DNA from: Fischerella sp.
Lineage (GTDB): Bacteria > Cyanobacteriota > Cyanobacteriia > Cyanobacteriales > Nostocaceae
Assembly: GCA_026419705.1 (NCBI GenBank)
Contig: JANZYY010000249.1
Location: 1 to 7,316 of the forward strand
Length of the DNA stretch: 7,316 bases
Direction of reading: 5' to 3'
A program made the translations under genes and the position numbers. The stretch's first letter is position 1. Every line of letters begins with the position of its first letter. Shown piece by piece: positions 5,236 through 7,316 of the stretch. Under the pieces are notes generated by a model, which was not told where the DNA came from, did no database searches, and saw only the letters and a list, made by a program, of their open reading frames with translations.

Positions 5236-6430
5236 GAAAGCGATTACTCTTCTTGGTTCTACTGGCTCGATCGGTACTCAGACCTTAGATATTGTCGCTC
5301 AAAACCCAGATAAGTTCCGGATTGTGGGATTAGCGGCTAGAAGTAATGTAGAACTGTTGGCTGCTCAGATTCGGCAGTTTCGACCGAGTATAGCAGCGAT
5401 TTGTTCACAAGAAAAATTGCCCGCACTCCGCGATCTGATCGCCGATCTCAATCCTCAACCAATTCTCATGGCTGGAGATGCGGGAGTGGTGGAAGTTGCT
5501 CGTTACGGTGATGCTCAAACCGTCGTTACGGGTATTGTTGGCTGTGCGGGATTGTTGCCCACAATCGCTGCTATTGAAGCTGGTAAAGATATCGCCTTGG
5601 CTAATAAAGAAACCTTAATTGCTGGGGGACCTGTTGTTCTACCATTAATCGAGAAGTACGGTATAAAACTAATACCAGCAGATTCCGAACATTCCGCTAT
5701 ATTTCAGTGCCTGCAAGGTGTGCCTAAAGGTGGCTTGCGACGAATTTTGCTCACTGCATCTGGTGGTGCTTTCCGAGATTGGCCCGCAGAAAAATTAGCA
5801 GAAGTGACAGTCGCCGACGCCCTCAAACATCCGAATTGGTCGATGGGTAAGAAAATCACTGTGGACTCAGCCACTTTGATGAATAAGGGACTGGAAGTAA
5901 TTGAAGCTCATTTTTTGTTTGGTCTGGATTACCAAGATATCGAGATTGTTATTCATCCCCAAAGCATTATTCACTCCCTAATTGAACTCCAAGATACCTC
6001 AGTGTTAGCTCAACTGGGCTGGCCGGATATGCGCTTACCCTTACTATATGCCCTATCTTGGCCCGAACGCATCTACACTGACTGGGAACGACTGGATTTG
6101 GTAAAAGCAGGTAATTTGACCTTCCGCGAACCAGATTACCAAAAGTATCCTTGTATGAAGTTGGCTTATGCTGCAGGTAAAGCTGGTGGTTCTATGCCAG
6201 CTGTGTTGAATGCAGCAAATGAACAAGCTGTGGCGTTATTTTTGGAAGAAAAAATTCGCTTTTTAGATATTCCCAGGTGCATAGAATGGGTGTGCGATCG
6301 CTTTTCACCCAATAACCGTTCAAATCCTACTTTAGATGACATTTTAGCTGCCGACCGATGGGCAAGGCAGGCAGTTTTAACTGCTACTGAAAATTTAGCA
6401 TCTCACCCGCACATCATTTCTTTGCGATAA
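5234..6430 (+). CDS. dxr: 1-deoxy-D-xylulose 5-phosphate reductoisomerase
   Basis: Converts 1-deoxy-D-xylulose 5-phosphate to 2-C-methyl-D-erythritol 4-phosphate with NADPH and a divalent metal, the first committed step of the MEP isoprenoid pathway, in the cytoplasm. The 398 residues are normal length. The NADPH-binding GSTGSIG lies at 8-14 and ANKETL at 123-128. PADSEH (148-153) supplies metal ligands D150 and E152. The TASGGAF loop is at 174-180, HPNWSMG at 199-205 contains H199, and DSATLMNKGLE at 211-221 supplies N217, K218 and the third metal ligand E221. HPQSIIHSLIE (241-251) and NAANEQAVALF (326-336) are also intact. Every catalytic residue I can check by comparison with E. coli Dxr (offset 10 in the later part) is present. 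GTG is the only possible start: TAA lies in frame 9 bases upstream and MKAITLLGSTGSIG is the canonical N-terminus. Its product feeds carotenoids, phytol, quinones and the polyprenyl-phosphate carriers that GT-C enzymes depend on. Confidence 0.98.
   Translation: MKAITLLGSTGSIGTQTLDIVAQNPDKFRIVGLAARSNVELLAAQIRQFRPSIAAICSQEKLPALRDLIADLNPQPILMAGDAGVVEVARYGDAQTVVTGIVGCAGLLPTIAAIEAGKDIALANKETLIAGGPVVLPLIEKYGIKLIPADSEHSAIFQCLQGVPKGGLRRILLTASGGAFRDWPAEKLAEVTVADALKHPNWSMGKKITVDSATLMNKGLEVIEAHFLFGLDYQDIEIVIHPQSIIHSLIELQDTSVLAQLGWPDMRLPLLYALSWPERIYTDWERLDLVKAGNLTFREPDYQKYPCMKLAYAAGKAGGSMPAVLNAANEQAVALFLEEKIRFLDIPRCIEWVCDRFSPNNRSNPTLDDILAADRWARQAVLTATENLASHPHIISLR
6294..6301. repeat. HIP1 octamer GCGATCGC
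   Basis: Fourth HIP1 site, near the 3' end of dxr. Confidence 0.8.
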
Positions 6431-6463
6431 CCAATCACAAACTTAAATGAGTCAGCGTTCAGC

Positions 6464-6522
6464 CTCAGAGGATGTTTGAGAACTATGTGATTCCCCCTAG
6501 GGTCTGCTTTTTGTCCTCTGAG
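6464..6522. repeat. inverted repeat, left part of a MITE-like composite after dxr
   Basis: Perfect 9-base arms CTCAGAGGA (6464-6472) and TCCTCTGAG (6514-6522) enclose 41 bases that contain the CCCTAGGG palindrome (6495-6502). It starts 33 bases after the dxr stop. The loop is long and no T-run follows, so I favour an intergenic repeat unit over a terminator. Confidence 0.5.
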
Positions 6523-6530
6523 ATTTCCCT

Positions 6531-6612
6531 CCCCCTAACTGGAAATGTACCAAACGCGAAATTACCCTACCCGAACGCCTGCGGCCTGAGCGTCTGGTAC
6601 TTTCCAAAGGGG
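6531..6612. repeat. imperfect inverted repeat, right part of a MITE-like composite after dxr
   Basis: Arms GGAAATGTACCAAACGC (6541-6557) and GCGTCTGGTACTTTCC (6590-6605) pair with one bulged T and one mismatch. Beyond an internal loop, CCCC around 6531-6535 can pair with GGGG at 6609-6612. A second ACGC at 6575-6578 could compete for GCGT at 6590-6593. The core is GC-rich within otherwise AT-rich DNA, as in mobile or intergenic repeats. No transposase is present and no target-site duplication was found by eye. Confidence 0.55.
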
Positions 6613-7016
6613 ATAATGACTGCCATAAACAATTCTCCAAATATAATCTCAAATTGAATGCCGATACTAATTATAATTTTTTATACACTATCTTTAAATT
6701 TTCATAAAAAATACTTTGTATAAATTTATCAAAATAGAAGCCTGAAAACATGGTGCATTGCATTATTGTCCGGTATATTAATATCAGTAAAAATTAACAC
6801 TAATACCTAAATAATTGAGCTTAATTAGTCGTTAGTCACTGCAATTTTGTATTCCAAAAAAGATTAGATGAGAACATTTAATAACTATTGAACTATTTAG
6901 TTGTAGTCTCTGAAATTAAAGAGCTTCCCCAACCATAATTGTTAATCAAAAATTAAATCGCCTTTTCTGTAATCATCTCCTATGCAGCAAGAGCAAACAT
7001 TTTAGAATTGATAAGT
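6613..7016. other. AT-rich gene-free region upstream of the small membrane protein gene
   Basis: About 400 bases without a supported gene, RNA or repeat tract. An ATATTAATAT palindrome lies at 6775-6784. ATAATTGT at 6935-6942 differs at one base from the ACAATTGT motif found upstream of the other genes. No convincing promoter was identified; TGTAAT (6968-6973) and TAGAAT (7003-7008) are weak -10-like strings without -35 partners. Confidence 0.4.
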
Positions 7017-7208
7017 ATGATTATTGCCCTGATTGTAGCTTGGTTAATATTTACAATATTAATTAAAGTCGTAAAAACCACAGTAAAAACTGCTCTGATC
7101 ATCGCTGCAATCGTGGTGTTGCTACAGGTTGGTTACGGTATTGGCCCTCAAGATATTTTGAACTATGTCATGCAATTGCCCCAAAACCTATTGCAGATGC
7201 GCAAATAG
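7017..7208 (+). CDS. small two-helix membrane protein of unknown function (63 aa)
   Basis: The ATG at 7017 gives 63 residues; a TTG three codons upstream is less likely as the start. A hydrophobic helix spans residues 1-16, a basic linker KVVKTTVKT spans 17-25, and a second hydrophobic helix spans 26-42. A short amphipathic tail follows with GPQDILNY (43-50) and a basic end MRK. The basic linker predicts a cytoplasmic hairpin with both ends outside. It resembles small hydrophobic proteins I associate with cyanobacteria, but I cannot name a family or function. No Shine-Dalgarno is visible, which is not unusual in cyanobacteria. The clean helix-linker-helix organisation argues that it is a real gene. 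Confidence 0.65.
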   Translation: MIIALIVAWLIFTILIKVVKTTVKTALIIAAIVVLLQVGYGIGPQDILNYVMQLPQNLLQMRK

Positions 7209-7283
7209 ATCAGGGTGATGGGGTTCTGGGGGTGTAGACGCGCCTTTTTCAGCTGACCGTAGGGTAGGGGTGAGTAGGGAAAG

Positions 7284-7316
7284 AACCACTAACTACTAAC
7301 CACCAACCACTAACTA
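7284..7316. repeat. STRR-type heptamer tract, running off the right edge
   Basis: Four full 7-base units (AACCACT, AACTACT, AACCACC, AACCACT) and the start of a fifth run to the window end. They belong to the same family as the right half of the tract at 2217-2286, in the same orientation. It begins 75 bases after the stop of the small membrane protein gene. Confidence 0.75.

Noticed and set aside
6431..6463. Intrinsic terminator directly after dxr
   Set aside because: No stem followed by a T-run was found in the first bases after the stop; the inverted repeats beyond have long loops and no T-run.
6472..6657. 61-codon open frame after dxr
   Set aside because: It spans both inverted repeats, shows no domain or helix pattern and has no ribosome binding site; its composition follows the repeat DNA.
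7249..7256. TCAGCTGA palindrome after the small membrane protein gene
   Set aside because: A single 8-base palindrome without repetition or a start-codon context; expected by chance.
1..7316. tRNA, rRNA, CRISPR array, toxin-antitoxin or defence genes
   Set aside because: No cloverleaf, no regularly spaced repeats with unique spacers and no such protein motifs were seen on either strand.

Overview
The window looks like a chromosomal segment of a filamentous (Nostocales-type) cyanobacterium. Four HIP1 octamers (GCGATCGC) lie in about 7.3 kb, where roughly 0.1 would be expected by chance. Three intergenic tracts are built of 7-base units, as in the short tandemly repeated repetitive (STRR) sequences of heterocystous cyanobacteria. 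The deoxyxylulose-phosphate reductoisomerase is of the cyanobacterial/plastid type. This assignment is an inference from these features, not from a database match.

Layout. Positions 1-5093 hold four genes, all on the minus strand and all encoding polytopic membrane proteins that look like GT-C-fold glycosyltransferases. In order of transcription (right to left) they are a PIG-V-like mannosyltransferase-family protein (copy B, 3819-5093), a DUF2079 protein (2299-3705), a GT39/PMT_2-like glycosyltransferase (747-2204) and a second PIG-V-like gene (copy A, 1-471, running off the left edge). Copies A and B agree at about 70% of hand-aligned positions, so a duplicated PIG-V-like gene brackets two unrelated membrane glycosyltransferase-like genes. 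The GT39-like gene is much more AT-rich than its neighbours.

A 140-base divergent intergenic region separates copy B from dxr (5234-6430, plus strand), the complete and canonical second enzyme of the MEP isoprenoid pathway. After dxr comes a 586-base gene-free stretch with two large imperfect inverted repeats (a MITE-like composite) followed by AT-rich DNA. A 63-residue two-helix membrane protein of unknown function follows (7017-7208), and the window ends inside another heptamer repeat tract.

How the genes may work together. GT-C enzymes normally take sugars from polyprenyl-phosphate-sugar donors, and MEP-pathway isoprenoids are the source of polyprenyl phosphate in cyanobacteria. A functional link between the cluster and dxr is therefore conceivable, but dxr is an essential housekeeping gene and divergent adjacency alone is weak evidence. 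The least expected pattern is the 8-base palindrome ACAATTGT. It occurs exactly four times, never inside a coding region apart from two bases of the dxr start codon, once in each of the four upstream regions of the first five genes. Three copies sit within 4 bases of, or overlap, a start codon.
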